Assembly (NCBI RefSeq): GCF_007421815.1
Contig: NZ_VLNT01000001.1
Coordinates: 232,573-296,572, forward strand
Reading direction: 5' to 3'
From: Aeromicrobium piscarium
GTDB taxonomy: Bacteria > Actinomycetota > Actinomycetes > Propionibacteriales > Nocardioidaceae
DNA: 64,000 nt
Shown here one piece after another: positions 55,651 to 63,723 of this stretch; position 1 is the stretch's first letter; every line of letters begins with the position of its first letter. Position numbers and translations under genes: made by a program. The notes beneath the pieces were generated by a model. The model made no database searches and was not told where the DNA came from. It worked only from the letters and a program-made list of their open reading frames with translations.

Positions 55651-55745
55651 GCGGTGGCGGTAGGTCATCAACCTTACGCCCGCGGTGGCGGTAGGCCACC
55701 AACGTCATGGAGCTGGTATGGGGTTGACAGGCTACCGCCGACCGC
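55651..55745. repeat. Family A repeat, second locus
   Basis: Two direct copies start GCGGTGGCGGTAGGTCATCA (55651) and GCGGTGGCGGTAGGCCACCA (55682). One inverted copy, GGGTTGACAGGCTACCGCC, starts at 55721. The array sits between the desulfhydrase-like gene and the 3' end of menA, with the order direct, direct, inverted. Confidence 0.78.
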
Positions 55746-55754
55746 GCCCAGGAG

Positions 55755-56645
55755 TCAGAGCGAGCCGATGACCAGGCCCGCGGCCAGGCCGATGGCGTAG
55801 ACGAGTTCGAGCAGGCCGGAGTCGCGTAGAACAGCGATCAGCTCGCGTCCGGTAGCCCCCGAGCCGATCACCCGCACCGCGCGGGCGGCCAGCGGTGCGC
55901 TGGCGAACGCGAGGAGCGCCCACCACGTCGTCACCACCGCGCACCACACGGCGGCGGCAGCCGCGATGACGATCAGCAGCGTGTAGAAGCGCCGCGACCC
56001 GCGGTCGCCGAGGACGACGGCGAGGGTGCGCTTGCCGACTTCCCGGTCGGTGGGGATGTCGCGCAGATTGTTGGCGACCAGGATCGCGCAGGCGAGCGCT
56101 CCGATGCCGATGGCCGCGGCGGTGCTCGCCTGATCGATCTGCTCGGTCTGCACATAGGCGGTGCCGATGACCGCGACGAGACCGAAGAACAGGAAGACGC
56201 TGACCTCGCCGAGCGCGCGGTAACCATAGGGATTCGAGCCGCCGGTGTACGTCCACGCGGCGGCGATGGCCGCGGCGCCGACGAGCAGCAGCCACCAGGT
56301 GGTCGTGGCAGCGAGGGCGATGCCGAGGACGCCGCCGAGCGCCAGGAAGCCGAGCGCTGCCGCCTTGACCTTGCCCGGCGCGACGTGTCCGGATCCGACC
56401 AGTCGCAACGGGCCCACGCGCTCGGCGTCGGTGCCGCGGACGCCGTCGGAGTAGTCGTTCGCGTAGTTGACACCGATCTGCAGGGCCAGGCTCACGCCCA
56501 GCGCCAGGAGCGCCTTCCACCACACGAAGCCGTCGGCGTGGACCGCGACTCCGGTACCGGCGAGGACCGGCGCGACGGCTGCGGGCAGCGTCCGGGGACG
56601 CGCGCCTTCGATCCACAACTGGACGGTGCTAGGGGAGGAACTCAC
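55755..56645 (-). CDS. menA: 1,4-dihydroxy-2-naphthoate polyprenyltransferase
   Basis: This 296-aa UbiA-family membrane enzyme attaches the prenyl chain to DHNA to give demethylmenaquinone. The two Asp-rich prenyl-diphosphate/Mg motifs are NYANDYSDGVRGTDAER and ANNLRDIPTDREVGKRT; the N-terminus WIEGARPRTLPAAVAPVLAG is the MenA signature. About nine helices. The GTG at 56645 is chosen because a CAGACT box lies 7 nt upstream on the minus strand and it gives the family start. Family A repeats flank the gene on both sides. Confidence 0.94.
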   Translation of the reverse strand: MSSSPSTVQLWIEGARPRTLPAAVAPVLAGTGVAVHADGFVWWKALLALGVSLALQIGVNYANDYSDGVRGTDAERVGPLRLVGSGHVAPGKVKAAALGFLALGGVLGIALAATTTWWLLLVGAAAIAAAWTYTGGSNPYGYRALGEVSVFLFFGLVAVIGTAYVQTEQIDQASTAAAIGIGALACAILVANNLRDIPTDREVGKRTLAVVLGDRGSRRFYTLLIVIAAAAAVWCAVVTTWWALLAFASAPLAARAVRVIGSGATGRELIAVLRDSGLLELVYAIGLAAGLVIGSL

Positions 56646-56697
56646 CCGCCAGAGTCTGCCACTGTGCGGGCCAGCCGTCGCCAGGTATCCCGTGCCT

Positions 56698-56815
56698 GGC
56701 GGCGGTAGCTCATCAACGGCACCTCGAGCGTGGAGGTAGGCGGTCGACGTCACGTCGGGTTCGTGAGGTTGAGGGACGTACCGCTGGAAGCCGCGAAAGG
56801 TTGCTGGGCTACCGC
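56698..56815. repeat. Family A repeat, third locus
   Basis: A forward motif GGCGGCGGTAGCTCATCAAC (56698-56717) and two inverted motifs, GTTGAGGGACGTACCGC (56768-56784) and AAAGGTTGCTGGGCTACCGC (56796-56815), lie between the menA and menE start codons, upstream of both promoters. Confidence 0.65.
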
Positions 56816-56829
56816 TGCTGGGTGGGTTC

Positions 56830-56835
56830 TAGGCT
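56830..56835 (+). promoter_or_regulatory. -10 box TAGGCT, near-leaderless promoter of menE
   Basis: TAGGCT ends 8 nt before the ATG at 56844. Confidence 0.55.
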
Positions 56836-56843
56836 GGGTCGGG

Positions 56844-57857
56844 ATGAACGCCTCCCTGCGCCCCGTGTCCGGCCCGGCCCGTGAGCTCTATCCGCTCTTG
56901 GCCGAGTGGGTGCGCGATGGCGGCGACTCGATCGTGGTGCGGACCTCCGGGAGCACCGGAACCCCGAAGGACGTGACGCTCTCACATGCGGCGGTCGTCG
57001 CTTCGGCCCGTGCCAGTCTGGAGCGCTTGGGCGGCCCGGGTCAGTGGATCAGCGCATTGCCGCCGACCGCCGTGGGCGGACTGCAGGTGCTCGTCCGCTC
57101 GATCCTCGCCGGCCAGGAACCGGTGATCGCCGAGGACCACGCGTCGATACCGCTCGCGATCGAGGCCATGACCGCCGGACGACGCTACGCCTCGTTCGTG
57201 CCTACCCAGCTGTTCCGTCTGCTCGCCTCCGATGAGGCGGCGGCGCTCGCCGGCCTCGATGCGGTCCTGCTCGGAGGTGCCGCCGCGCCGGCCGATCTGG
57301 TACGGCGCGCGGACACCCTCGGCATCCGCATCGTGCGCACCTACGGCATGAGCGAGACGGCCGGTGGGTGCGTCTACGACGGCGTCCCGCTCGAAGGGGT
57401 CCGGATGCGGATCTCCGCCGATGGCCGTGTCGAGCTCGCCGGGCCGATGCTCTTCGACGGCTACGGCGACGCGAGGCGCGTCGGTGAGTGGTTCACCACC
57501 GCCGACCTCGGTGAGATCACCGACGGCCGCCTGCGGATCATCGGTAGAGCCGATGAGATCGTCGTGTCCGGTGGTGTCAACGTGCCGCTCCCCGCGGTCA
57601 CCGAGGCAGTGCGAGGCGTTTCCGGTGTCGTGGATGTCGCCGTGACCGGGGTCCCCGATGACGAGTGGGGCACGAAGGTCGTCGCGGTCGTGGTGGGGTC
57701 GGCGGGGCTTCAGGAGCTGCGCGATGCCGTCGAGGCGGCCGGGCATCCACGGTCCTGGGCGCCGCGTGAGCGCGTGATCGCCGAAGCCCTGCCGCTGCTG
57801 CCCGGGGGCAAGCTCGACCGGCTGGCCGTGAAGGAGATCGCCGCCCGAGGCGCTTGA
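56844..57857 (+). CDS. menE: o-Succinylbenzoate-CoA ligase
   Basis: This 337-aa ANL enzyme activates o-succinylbenzoate with ATP and CoA. The P-loop is IVVRTSGSTGTPKDVTLSHA (about 31-50), then RTYGMSETAGGCVYDGVPLE, GRLRIIGRADEIVVSGGVNV, and the adenylating Lys in LLPGGKLDRLAVKEI. The compact length, missing the first N-terminal part of longer ANL enzymes, is typical for actinobacterial MenE. Divergent from menA. Confidence 0.93.
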   Translation: MNASLRPVSGPARELYPLLAEWVRDGGDSIVVRTSGSTGTPKDVTLSHAAVVASARASLERLGGPGQWISALPPTAVGGLQVLVRSILAGQEPVIAEDHASIPLAIEAMTAGRRYASFVPTQLFRLLASDEAAALAGLDAVLLGGAAAPADLVRRADTLGIRIVRTYGMSETAGGCVYDGVPLEGVRMRISADGRVELAGPMLFDGYGDARRVGEWFTTADLGEITDGRLRIIGRADEIVVSGGVNVPLPAVTEAVRGVSGVVDVAVTGVPDDEWGTKVVAVVVGSAGLQELRDAVEAAGHPRSWAPRERVIAEALPLLPGGKLDRLAVKEIAARGA

Positions 57858-57932
57858 CCGGGAGAGTATCGTAGGAAGGTCGGCCTTGCGCCGGCTTCTT
57901 TCGTCTCCCATCCAGTTGAACGGGGTTCCTCG

Positions 57933-59372
57933 ATGTCCGCGCCCGCCTCCCAGGCCGCCCCCAAGCTCGCCCGCGAGCACCTGATCCTCATCGGCGTGCT
58001 GCTGGTCGCGAGCTTCGTGGTGATCCTCAATGAGACCGTCATGAGCGTCGCCCTGCCGGTCCTGCAGGAGGATCTCGGGGTTGAGCCGAGCGTCGGGCAG
58101 TGGCTGACGACGGCCTTCCTGCTGACGATGGGCGTCATCATCCCGCTCACCGGATTCCTCATCGAGCGGATCGGCACTCGGACGCTGTTCATCACCGCGA
58201 TGGGACTGTTCACCGTCGGCACCGTGGTCGCCTTCTTCGCGCCGGGATTCGCGGTGCTGCTGATGGCGCGGGTGATCCAGGCCTCCGGCACCGCGATCAT
58301 GATGCCGTTGCTGATGACGACGATCCTCACGATCGTCCCGGTCGAGCGCCGTGGCGTGATGATGGGCAACATCACCATCGTCATCTCCGTCGCGCCCGCG
58401 CTCGGTCCCACGGTGTCGGGCGTGATCCTTGATCACTTCGGCTGGCGCTGGATCTTCGGCCTGGTGGCACCGATCGCCGTGCTCGCGCTCGTGCTCGGTG
58501 CCCGCTATGTCGTGGAGGTCGGTGAGCGCTCGGACAAGCGGGTCGACCTGCTCTCGATCCCGCTCGCGATCGTCGGTTTCGGCGGCGTCGTCTACGGGCT
58601 CTCGGCACTCGGCAAGTCCTCCGGCGGCGGACCCGTGCCTGTGTGGCTCGCGCTGACCGTCGGCGTCATCGCGGTGATCGCCTTCGTCGTGCGGCAGATC
58701 GCGGTCTCTCGCGAGAACCGCGCCCTTCTCGATCTGCGCGTCTTCGGCTCCAGCCAGTTCACCATCGCGATGATCGCGATGACCGTGGGCTTCGCGACCC
58801 TCATGGGCGCCATCATCCTGGTGCCGTACTTCGCGCAGCAGTCCCTCGGCCTCAGTGCCGCGCAGACGGGCCTGCTCACGTTGCCCGGCGGCATCCTGAT
58901 GGGCCTGGCGGGTCCGATCGTCGGACGTCTCTACGACGCCTACGGACCGCGACCGCTCACCCTGCCCGGCACGATCCTGGTCGCCATCGGCATCTGGATG
59001 TTGACGACGGTCGGCGTCGACACCCCGATGTGGTGGCTGATGGTCTCCCAGATCGCGATCAACGTCGGTCTGGCCGCCACCTTCACGCCGGTCATGACCA
59101 GCGGACTGGGATCTGTGCCGGCTCCGCTCTACTCGCACGGGTCGGCGACGCTGGGCACGTTCCAGCAGGTCGCCGGCGCGGCGGGAGCCGCGATGCTGGT
59201 CTCGATCATGTCGGTCGTGGCGACCGGCGGAGGTTCGGGCGGCCTGGAGGATCCCCAGGCGGTCGCCGACGGTGTCGTCGCGGCCTTCCGGGTGGCCGGT
59301 GCGCTGTCGCTGGTGCTGATCGTGGTGTGCCTCTTCGTCCGCCGTCCGGCCCCCCAGGACGCCGCGTCCTGA
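57933..59372 (+). CDS. MFS multidrug transporter (DHA2/EmrB type)
   Basis: This 479-aa protein with fourteen predicted helices has NETVMSVALPVLQEDLGVEP (DHA2 motif D1), MGVIIPLTGFLIERIGTRTL (motif A) and PALGPTVSGVILDHFGWRWI (motif C), which marks drug:H+ antiporters. The substrate is unknown. It lies between menE and menC but has no link to menaquinone synthesis; its ATG follows a 75-nt leader. Confidence 0.9.
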   Translation: MSAPASQAAPKLAREHLILIGVLLVASFVVILNETVMSVALPVLQEDLGVEPSVGQWLTTAFLLTMGVIIPLTGFLIERIGTRTLFITAMGLFTVGTVVAFFAPGFAVLLMARVIQASGTAIMMPLLMTTILTIVPVERRGVMMGNITIVISVAPALGPTVSGVILDHFGWRWIFGLVAPIAVLALVLGARYVVEVGERSDKRVDLLSIPLAIVGFGGVVYGLSALGKSSGGGPVPVWLALTVGVIAVIAFVVRQIAVSRENRALLDLRVFGSSQFTIAMIAMTVGFATLMGAIILVPYFAQQSLGLSAAQTGLLTLPGGILMGLAGPIVGRLYDAYGPRPLTLPGTILVAIGIWMLTTVGVDTPMWWLMVSQIAINVGLAATFTPVMTSGLGSVPAPLYSHGSATLGTFQQVAGAAGAAMLVSIMSVVATGGGSGGLEDPQAVADGVVAAFRVAGALSLVLIVVCLFVRRPAPQDAAS

Positions 59373-59388
59373 GGGGCCCGGCGGGCGC

Positions 59389-60051
59389 TCAGCTGGAGAG
59401 GGCCGCGGTGACCGCCTCGTGGATCGAGCCCGGCCCGCTCACCAGTTCCCACTGACGACCCGACGTGCGGTTGTCGTCGAGCACGGCGGCGAGCACAGCA
59501 GCCACGTCGGCGCGGGGGATCTCACCCCGCTCGACCTGCGGGCCCAGGAGCACGCGCCCGGTCGGCTCGTCATCGGTGAGGGCACCGGGTCGGATGATGG
59601 TCCAGCGCAACGAGCTCGCCCGCAGCGCGGCATCGGCGTCGCGCTTGGCCTGGACGTAGGCCTTCCAGACATCGCCGGAGTCCTCCGGCGGGTCCTCGTC
59701 GATGCCGATGGCCGAGACCTGGAGGAATCGATCGATGCCGACCTTCTGCGCGGCCTCGATCGACTTCAGCGACCCGCCCAGATCGACACTCTTCTTGCGC
59801 TCGATATTGCCGTCGGGGCCGCCGCCGGCGGCGAACACGACCGCCGCGCAGCCCTCGAAGGCCTCCGCGAAGTCATCGCTCTCGGCATTCTCGATGTCGA
59901 GCAGGCGCGTGCGCGCGCCCAGCGGGGTCAGGTCATCGGCCTGCTGCGGGTCGCGGATCAGCGCGACCGGCGTGTGCCCGGCATCGACGAGCAAGGGAAT
60001 CAGGTGGCGGGAGATCTTTCCGTGACCTCCGACGATCGCAATGGCAGCCAT
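59389..60051 (-). CDS. NAD(P)-binding oxidoreductase-like protein (atypical SDR, NmrA/YwnB type)
   Basis: This 220-aa Rossmann protein has AIAIVGGHGKISRHLIPLLV (GxxGxxG), VVFAAGGGPDGN, FLQVSAIGIDEDPPE, and WTIIRPGALTDDEPTGRVLL, typical of the atypical SDR group that binds NAD(P)H without the YxxxK active site (here AYVQAKRDADA keeps Y and K). The ATG at 60051 is 7 nt after a minus-strand TACGGT (60059-60064). Divergent from menC. Substrate unknown. Confidence 0.85.
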   Translation of the reverse strand: MAAIAIVGGHGKISRHLIPLLVDAGHTPVALIRDPQQADDLTPLGARTRLLDIENAESDDFAEAFEGCAAVVFAAGGGPDGNIERKKSVDLGGSLKSIEAAQKVGIDRFLQVSAIGIDEDPPEDSGDVWKAYVQAKRDADAALRASSLRWTIIRPGALTDDEPTGRVLLGPQVERGEIPRADVAAVLAAVLDDNRTSGRQWELVSGPGSIHEAVTAALSS

Positions 60052-60058
60052 GTCTATC

Positions 60059-60082
60059 ACCGTAGCGGGAACTCGCTATGGT
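60059..60082. promoter_or_regulatory. Divergent leaderless promoters, SDR gene and menC
   Basis: A minus-strand TACGGT (60059-60064) lies 7 nt from the SDR ATG at 60051. A plus-strand TATGGT (60077-60082) lies 6 nt before the menC GTG at 60089. The two -10 boxes are 12 bp apart, so the polymerases must compete. Confidence 0.55.
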
Positions 60083-60088
60083 CGTCGG

Positions 60089-61036
60089 GTGCAGTTTCGG
60101 ACCTTCACGATCACCATGCCGACGACCTTTCGCGGAGTGAACCGCCGCGAGGGGATGGTCGTGCGCGGTGAGGTCGGCTGGGCGGAGTTCAGTCCGTTCC
60201 TCGACTACAGCGCCGTGGAATGCGTCCCCTGGTACCAGGCGGCGCTCGACTCGGCCAATCGTCCCTGGCCCGATCGGGTCCGCGACCGGGTGCCCGTCAA
60301 CATCACCGTGCCGGCCGTCGACCCCGACCACGCGGCCCGCATCGTGCTCGGCAGCACCTGCCGGACCGCTAAGGTCAAGGTCGCCGAAGGGGGCCAGTGC
60401 CTGGCCGACGACATCGCCCGGGTGGAGGCGGTGCGCGACGCGCTGCCACTCGGCGGCCACCTGCGCATCGACGCCAACGGCGGCTGGGAGGTGGGCGAAG
60501 CAGTCAAGGCGATCCGCAAGCTCGACAAGGCGGCGCGCGGACTCGAGTACGTCGAGCAACCCTGCGCCACCGCCAAGGAGCTCGCCGAGGTGCGCAAGAA
60601 GGTCGAGGTCCCGATCGCCGCGGACGAGTCGATCCGCCGATCCGGCGACCCGTTCCGCGTCCGCGACCTGGAGGCCGCGGATATCGCCGTCCTGAAGGTG
60701 CAGCCACTCGGCGGCATCCACGCCTGTTATCGGATCGCCGAGCAGATCGACATGCCCGTCGTGGTGTCCAGCGCCGTCGAGACCTCCATTGGACTGGCGG
60801 CGGGGATCGCGCTTGCGGCCGCGCTACCGGACCTGCCTTTCGCCTGCGGTCTCGCCACGACCTCGCTGCTGGCCGGTGACGTCGTGACGGAACCGTTGCA
60901 CCCGGTCGACGGCTGCCTGCCGGTCATCCGACCCGAACTCGACGAGCGAGCCTTTGCCCGCGTCGCCGCGCCCGAGGACATCGACGAACGATGGCAGCTG
61001 CGTCTCGAGGCCGTGCGCGAGGAGCTCGAGGAATGA
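60089..61036 (+). CDS. menC: o-Succinylbenzoate synthase
   Basis: This 315-aa enolase-superfamily enzyme dehydrates SHCHC to o-succinylbenzoate. Catalytic lysine in TAKVKVAEGG, metal ligands in HLRIDANGGWEVGE (Asp), LEYVEQPCATAKELAE (Glu) and VPIAADESIRRSG (Asp/Glu), and the second Lys in DIAVLKVQPLGGIHA. The GTG start (QFRTFTITMPTTFRGVNRRE) is fixed by the -10 box. Its stop overlaps menD (ATGA). Confidence 0.94.
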   Translation: MQFRTFTITMPTTFRGVNRREGMVVRGEVGWAEFSPFLDYSAVECVPWYQAALDSANRPWPDRVRDRVPVNITVPAVDPDHAARIVLGSTCRTAKVKVAEGGQCLADDIARVEAVRDALPLGGHLRIDANGGWEVGEAVKAIRKLDKAARGLEYVEQPCATAKELAEVRKKVEVPIAADESIRRSGDPFRVRDLEAADIAVLKVQPLGGIHACYRIAEQIDMPVVVSSAVETSIGLAAGIALAAALPDLPFACGLATTSLLAGDVVTEPLHPVDGCLPVIRPELDERAFARVAAPEDIDERWQLRLEAVREELEE

Positions 61037-62589
61037 CATCGCCGCGAGCGGTCGACATCGCGCGTGATCTCGTGGACGAGTTGCTCGCCCGCGGCACGAC
61101 GGAGGCCGTTCTGGCTCCCGGCTCACGTTCGGGGCCTCTCGCGCTGGCGCTGCACGCTGCCGATGAGCAGGGCCTCCTTCGGCTGCACGTGCGCGTCGAC
61201 GAGCGCGAGGCCGGGTTCCTCGCGCTCGGGCTGGCGAAGGCGACTGGACTCCCGGTACCGGTGGTCACGACCTCGGGAACGGCGGTCGCCAATCTGCACC
61301 CGGCGTTACTGGAGGCGCTCCACGCGTGTGCGCCCGTCCTCGCGGTGACAGCCGATCGCCCCGGCCGTCTGCGAGGCACTGGAGCCAATCAGACCACCGA
61401 CCAGCGTCGGATCTTCCCTCATATCCGGTTCGTCGAGGGAGTCGCCGAACTGGCCGCTGGCTGGGGCGAGGACGGACCCTGCCACCTCAACCTCGAGCTC
61501 GACCAACCGCTCATCGAGCCGATGCAATGGCGGTTCACCCCCTTCCGCCGAAGTGTCGAGACACCCGTGCCGGCGGTCACGGTGGTGGACCCCGGGCCCC
61601 GGACGGTCGTCCTCGCCGGCGACGGGGCCGGCGACGGCGCAGCGCTTCTCGCCGAGAGCGGTGGCTGGCCGCTCCTGGCCGATCCCAGCTCCGGAGCGCG
61701 GCGTGGGGAATCGGCCATCGCGACGTATCGACTCCTGCTGGACCACTTCGCTCCGCGCATCGAGCGGGTGGTGTCCTTCGGGCACGCGACGCTCTCGCGA
61801 TCCGTGACGGCTCTGCTGAGCCGCTCGGATGTGGACATCGTGCATGTCGGCGATCAGTCGACGTTCCCGGTCCCCGCGGGCGAGCGAGTGATCTTCGCCG
61901 AGTCCGTCGAGACGATCGGACGACCGGCCGATGACTGGCTGGACGCGTGGCAGGAGGCCGACAGGAGAGTCCGCGCCGGTCTCCCCTCCGCCGAGGTCTT
62001 CAAGATCGCCCAGGCGGCGTGGAGCGCGGCCGCCGACGGGCTGCTGTTCATCGGCTCCTCCAACCCGGTACGCGACCTGGACCTGGTCGGCGATCCAGCC
62101 CGGCCGCCCCGTCGGGTGCTCGCGAATCGCGGCCTGGCGGGTATCGATGGCGCCCTGTCCACCGCGATCGGCGCGGCGCTCGCGTGGCCGGACCGGAAGG
62201 CACTGGGGGTGGTCGGCGACCTCACCTTCCTGCACGGCAGCAACGGGTTATTGATCGGTCCGGCTGAGCCCCGCCCGGACCTGACGATCGTGGTGGTCTC
62301 TGACGACGGGGGCAGCATCTTCGCGACCCTCGAACAAGGCTCCGCGGACTACGCCGTCGCCTTCGAGCGTGTCTACGCCACCCCGACCGGCGCCCGTATC
62401 GCGGAGCTGTGCGCGGGGTACGGCATCGCCTACGAGCGTGTCAGCGCCGCCGCGCTGCCGGCCGCGCTGACAGAGGAGGCTCGCGGTATCCGTGTCCTGG
62501 AGGTGCCGGTGTCCCGGGAGGATCGCCGAGCACTCGCCGAGGCCTGCGTGCGCTCGGCGCGCGAAGCTCTGGACAGGATGACGCCCTGA
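61033..62589 (+). CDS. menD: SEPHCHC synthase (MenD)
   Basis: This 518-aa thiamine-diphosphate enzyme joins 2-oxoglutarate and isochorismate. It opens with VLAPGSRSGPLALALHAADE, has VRVDEREAGFLALGLAKATG (catalytic Glu), TSGTAVANLHPALLEAL, and the ThDP/Mg motif LGVVGDLTFLHGSNGLLIGP. The ATG at 61033 overlaps the menC stop and gives the standard N-terminus, so the longer frame from 60991 is not used. The next gene has its own promoter. Confidence 0.95.
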   Translation: MTSPRAVDIARDLVDELLARGTTEAVLAPGSRSGPLALALHAADEQGLLRLHVRVDEREAGFLALGLAKATGLPVPVVTTSGTAVANLHPALLEALHACAPVLAVTADRPGRLRGTGANQTTDQRRIFPHIRFVEGVAELAAGWGEDGPCHLNLELDQPLIEPMQWRFTPFRRSVETPVPAVTVVDPGPRTVVLAGDGAGDGAALLAESGGWPLLADPSSGARRGESAIATYRLLLDHFAPRIERVVSFGHATLSRSVTALLSRSDVDIVHVGDQSTFPVPAGERVIFAESVETIGRPADDWLDAWQEADRRVRAGLPSAEVFKIAQAAWSAAADGLLFIGSSNPVRDLDLVGDPARPPRRVLANRGLAGIDGALSTAIGAALAWPDRKALGVVGDLTFLHGSNGLLIGPAEPRPDLTIVVVSDDGGSIFATLEQGSADYAVAFERVYATPTGARIAELCAGYGIAYERVSAAALPAALTEEARGIRVLEVPVSREDRRALAEACVRSAREALDRMTP

Positions 62590-62612
62590 CGCCGAAGTAA
62601 CGGCGGAGCGGT

Positions 62613-62618
62613 TAACGT
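62613..62618 (+). promoter_or_regulatory. -10 box TAACGT, leaderless promoter
   Basis: TAACGT ends 6 nt before the ATG at 62625. Confidence 0.55.
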
Positions 62619-62624
62619 CGGGGC

Positions 62625-63716
62625 ATGGGTTCACCCGATATCGCGGTGGTCGGGGCCGGGATCGTCGGCCTCGCCGCCGCCCACGAGCTACGACGGCGCG
62701 GTGCGTCGGTCACGGTCTACGAGTCGGGGCAGCCGGGACACGGCCAGTCGGCCGGTTCCTCGCGCATCTTCCGGCATGCCCACGCCGACCCGCGCATGAT
62801 CGACTATGCGGTGGAGTCGCGAAAGGCGTGGCGGCGCTGGGAGGACGAGTTCGGGGCGCCGTTGATCGCTGCGGACGGTGCTCTCGCGCTGGGCCCCGTT
62901 GCACCCTCGATGCTCGCCGCCTTGGCCGAGCGCGAGGGCATCGAGGCATCGGTCGCGGACGCGAGAATCCTCGAGGAACGGCTTCCCGTGCTCGCGGCCT
63001 ACGAGGGTCCTGGTCTGGTGGACAGGTCCGGTGGATCCATCGACACCATCCGGGTGATCTCGTCGCTGACGTCCGCGGTGGGTGACGGTTTGGTGGGCGA
63101 TGTGGTGTTGAGCGTGTGTCCGCTGGCCGGCGGAGGGGCGGAGGTGCGCACCGCGAACGGCTGCCGGAGCCACGATGCCGCCGTCGTGGCAGCAGGGCGG
63201 GGCACGCAGGCGCTGGCCCGCGGTGCGGGACTCTCGCTGCCGGTGGAGACCCGCGCTCACGTGCGGGTCTCGTTCGCGCCGCGCGCGCTCATCGGATCGC
63301 TCGCGACCCTTCAGGACACGAGCGGTGCCTTCGGGGAGGCGGGCGTCTATGCGGCCGCCTATCCGGATCGCTCGGCCTACGGCGTGGGTCTCGCCGAGGA
63401 CGTGCCGACGGCCGAGGACGGCGCAATGCTGGCCCCGGACGGTCTCGCGGCGCATGTCGAGCGGGTGATCGCCTATGTGAAGCGGGCCCTTCCCGGCCTC
63501 GATCCTGATCCGGTCGGTTACGTGCACTGCTGGGCGACCCGGCTTCCCTGGGGGGACGACGGCGTCGCGGTCTGGACCGCCGGGGACATCGCGTTCCTCG
63601 CGGGACACAATCTGTTCAAGCACGCTCCCGCCCTCGGCCGGGAGCTGGCGGCTACCGTGCTGGATGGCGAGGTCCCGGCCCTGCTGCGACCTGAGGCGCG
63701 CTTCGGGCAGGCCTGA
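62625..63716 (+). CDS. FAD-dependent amino-acid oxidase-like protein (DAO/sarcosine oxidase family)
   Basis: This 363-aa flavoprotein has the N-terminal GxGxxG dinucleotide motif IAVVGAGIVGLAAAHELRRR, YESGQPGHGQSAGSSRIFRH (the S-S-R-I-F-R-H block found in monomeric sarcosine and N-methyltryptophan oxidases, close to covalent FAD sites) and a C-terminal FLAGHNLFKHAPALGRELA. The usual covalent-FAD Cys in that end region is not present, so FAD may be non-covalent. The substrate is probably an N-methyl amino acid, which is not proven. Confidence 0.82.
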   Translation: MGSPDIAVVGAGIVGLAAAHELRRRGASVTVYESGQPGHGQSAGSSRIFRHAHADPRMIDYAVESRKAWRRWEDEFGAPLIAADGALALGPVAPSMLAALAEREGIEASVADARILEERLPVLAAYEGPGLVDRSGGSIDTIRVISSLTSAVGDGLVGDVVLSVCPLAGGGAEVRTANGCRSHDAAVVAAGRGTQALARGAGLSLPVETRAHVRVSFAPRALIGSLATLQDTSGAFGEAGVYAAAYPDRSAYGVGLAEDVPTAEDGAMLAPDGLAAHVERVIAYVKRALPGLDPDPVGYVHCWATRLPWGDDGVAVWTAGDIAFLAGHNLFKHAPALGRELAATVLDGEVPALLRPEARFGQA

Positions 63717-63723
63717 TCGCGTG

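Noticed and set aside
56982-59138. 718-codon minus-strand ORF opposite menE and the MFS gene
   Set aside because: His/Asp/Arg-rich shadow frame; both plus-strand genes have clear domains.
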